The notes under the pieces: model-generated | What the model was told of the DNA's origin: nothing | Databases searched by the model: none | The model's input: only the letters and a program-made list of their open reading frames with translations | In this document: positions 63,440 through 64,000 of the stretch, one piece after another | Layout of the letters: the number at the start of each line of letters is the position of its first letter | Numbering within the stretch: position 1 is the stretch's first letter | Translations under genes and position numbers: made by a program | Source of the DNA: Alphaproteobacteria bacterium | Lineage (GTDB): Bacteria; Pseudomonadota; Alphaproteobacteria; CAAGCB01; CAG-977 | Direction of reading: 5' to 3' | Assembly (NCBI GenBank): GCA_900768845.1 | Contig: CAAGEK010000008.1 | Location: 37,253-101,252, forward strand | DNA length: 64,000 nt

Positions 63440-63760
63440 GTCTCCTGCGTAAAACGTGTGGTTCTGCTTTGGCTGCATGGCTCCCGTGCTATCGGCTATG
63501 CCACAGCGTTTTGTCCGGTTCGGCGCAAGCAATTTGTCACCCGTAAACGGGGCTGGTATGTTCAGCCTCAATCGATCTGATGCGACATTTTCTTTCAATT
63601 GATGCCGGATACTGTCTTCTTTATATTTTTTCAAACCGCATCCACCGCTTTACGTTGGAAGTTTCTGCTTCGATATTCGCGGATCAGAAGACCGTGTTTC
63701 AAAACCCGTAAAACCTGCCACGGTTATCTTCCATACTCCGGACACGCTTCCGATTCAGGA
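63440..63760 (-). repeat. Degenerate dispersed repeat, copy B
   Basis: On the minus strand it shows GGTTTTACGGGTTTTGA, CGAATATCGAAGCAGAAACTTCC, GCGGTGGATGCGG, a QLKENVAS segment and PAPFTGDK in the same order as 29091-29480. A 74-codon open frame crosses part of it, but it looks like decayed sequence. The transposon is inserted right at its edge. Confidence 0.5.
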
Positions 63761-63808
63761 ACATTTACTCCTTTTCATCGGCATAATTTTTTCATCATTT
63801 ACCCTGTT

Positions 63809-64000
63809 TCAAAGCGTTTTGTCCCATAAAATGCTTTCCTGTGTCTGTATCTTGAGTGACAGGCCGGAAAATTCTTGGAGGTCTAAACCTGAACCGAAGC
63901 ATCCGACATGATATAGCGGCGATTTGGAAAAGCCTTTGGGCTCAGAGCCTTTGCCGTCGGATGCCGCTACGGATTGCGCAGGACAAGCCGGACAGAACGC
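63809..64000 (-). other. Partial open frame at the window edge
   Basis: The minus strand is open from the window edge to a TGA at 63809-63811 (63 codons, including SEPKGFSKSPLYHVGC). No start is visible and I cannot assign a family. It may be the end of a gene beyond the window or chance. Nothing else is supported in 63762-64000. Confidence 0.25.

Overview
The window reads as chromosomal DNA of an alphaproteobacterium, probably a host-associated, Rhodospirillales-like lineage. This rests on gene content: a CarD-type regulator, a large-family NAD-glutamate dehydrogenase, an alphaproteobacterial Mic60 (mitofilin-like) gene next to hemY, def-fmt-truA, an mlaEF-like pair followed by radA-cvpA-tsaB-rimI, and CreD. 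The species call is inference. No rRNA and no CRISPR array were seen; there are two tRNA genes.

Layout. 1-1168: 5' part of a secreted Cys-rich protein on the minus strand, put out of frame by an 11-base C tract just after its signal peptide. 1.3-16.8 kb: housekeeping and export genes: a GldA-like dehydrogenase, a PAS-GGDEF-EAL signalling protein, a two-gene chromate transporter, creD, a tolC-macA-ABC ATPase-permease export operon, a lipoprotein alkaline phosphatase, a MATE pump, a BPL_N protein, an SMR (SugE/Gdx) exporter and a nucleoside phosphorylase. 16.9-22.5 kb: tRNA-Gln followed directly by an AT-rich type III restriction-modification operon with an extra coiled-coil membrane protein between mod and res. 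23-25 kb: a MarR-MATE unit with a palindrome inside its promoter, then tRNA-Glu. 25.5-29 kb: four tandem DUF1189-like membrane proteins.

29.6-36.9 kb (minus strand): a six-gene unit with two paralogous membrane proteins, a coupling-protein-like protein that lacks the ATPase core, an intact VirD4/TraG-type coupling ATPase, a Pro/Gln-rich protein with a C-terminal HNH-like motif, and a SUKH/SMI1-KNR4-like protein. This looks like a secretion-linked toxin and immunity locus. 37-44.7 kb: gpsA and tsaD, divergent mic60-hemY, a chloramphenicol acetyltransferase, then def-fmt-truA. 44.9-53.5 kb: one tightly packed operon alaS-alr-mlaE-mlaF-radA-cvpA-tsaB-rimI. TsaB and RimI here, with TsaD at 38-39 kb, cover much of tRNA t6A formation and ribosomal S18 acetylation. 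53.5-59.1 kb: a methyltransferase, an MscS channel, a membrane protein, a short-form NAD-GDH and carD.

59.1-64 kb is an accessory end: a RibD/DHFR-like reductase, a long gene-poor stretch, and a transposon-like element at 60582-63430. That element has 36-bp imperfect terminal inverted repeats and is flanked by exact 8-bp target duplications (TAAAAAAT). Inside are the start of a broken IS1595-like transposase and one large protein that looks like a fused restriction-modification enzyme (type IIG-like). The most unusual items are this mobile restriction-modification element, the coupling ATPase-HNH-SUKH locus, the poly-C switch, and the membrane protein inside the type III system.
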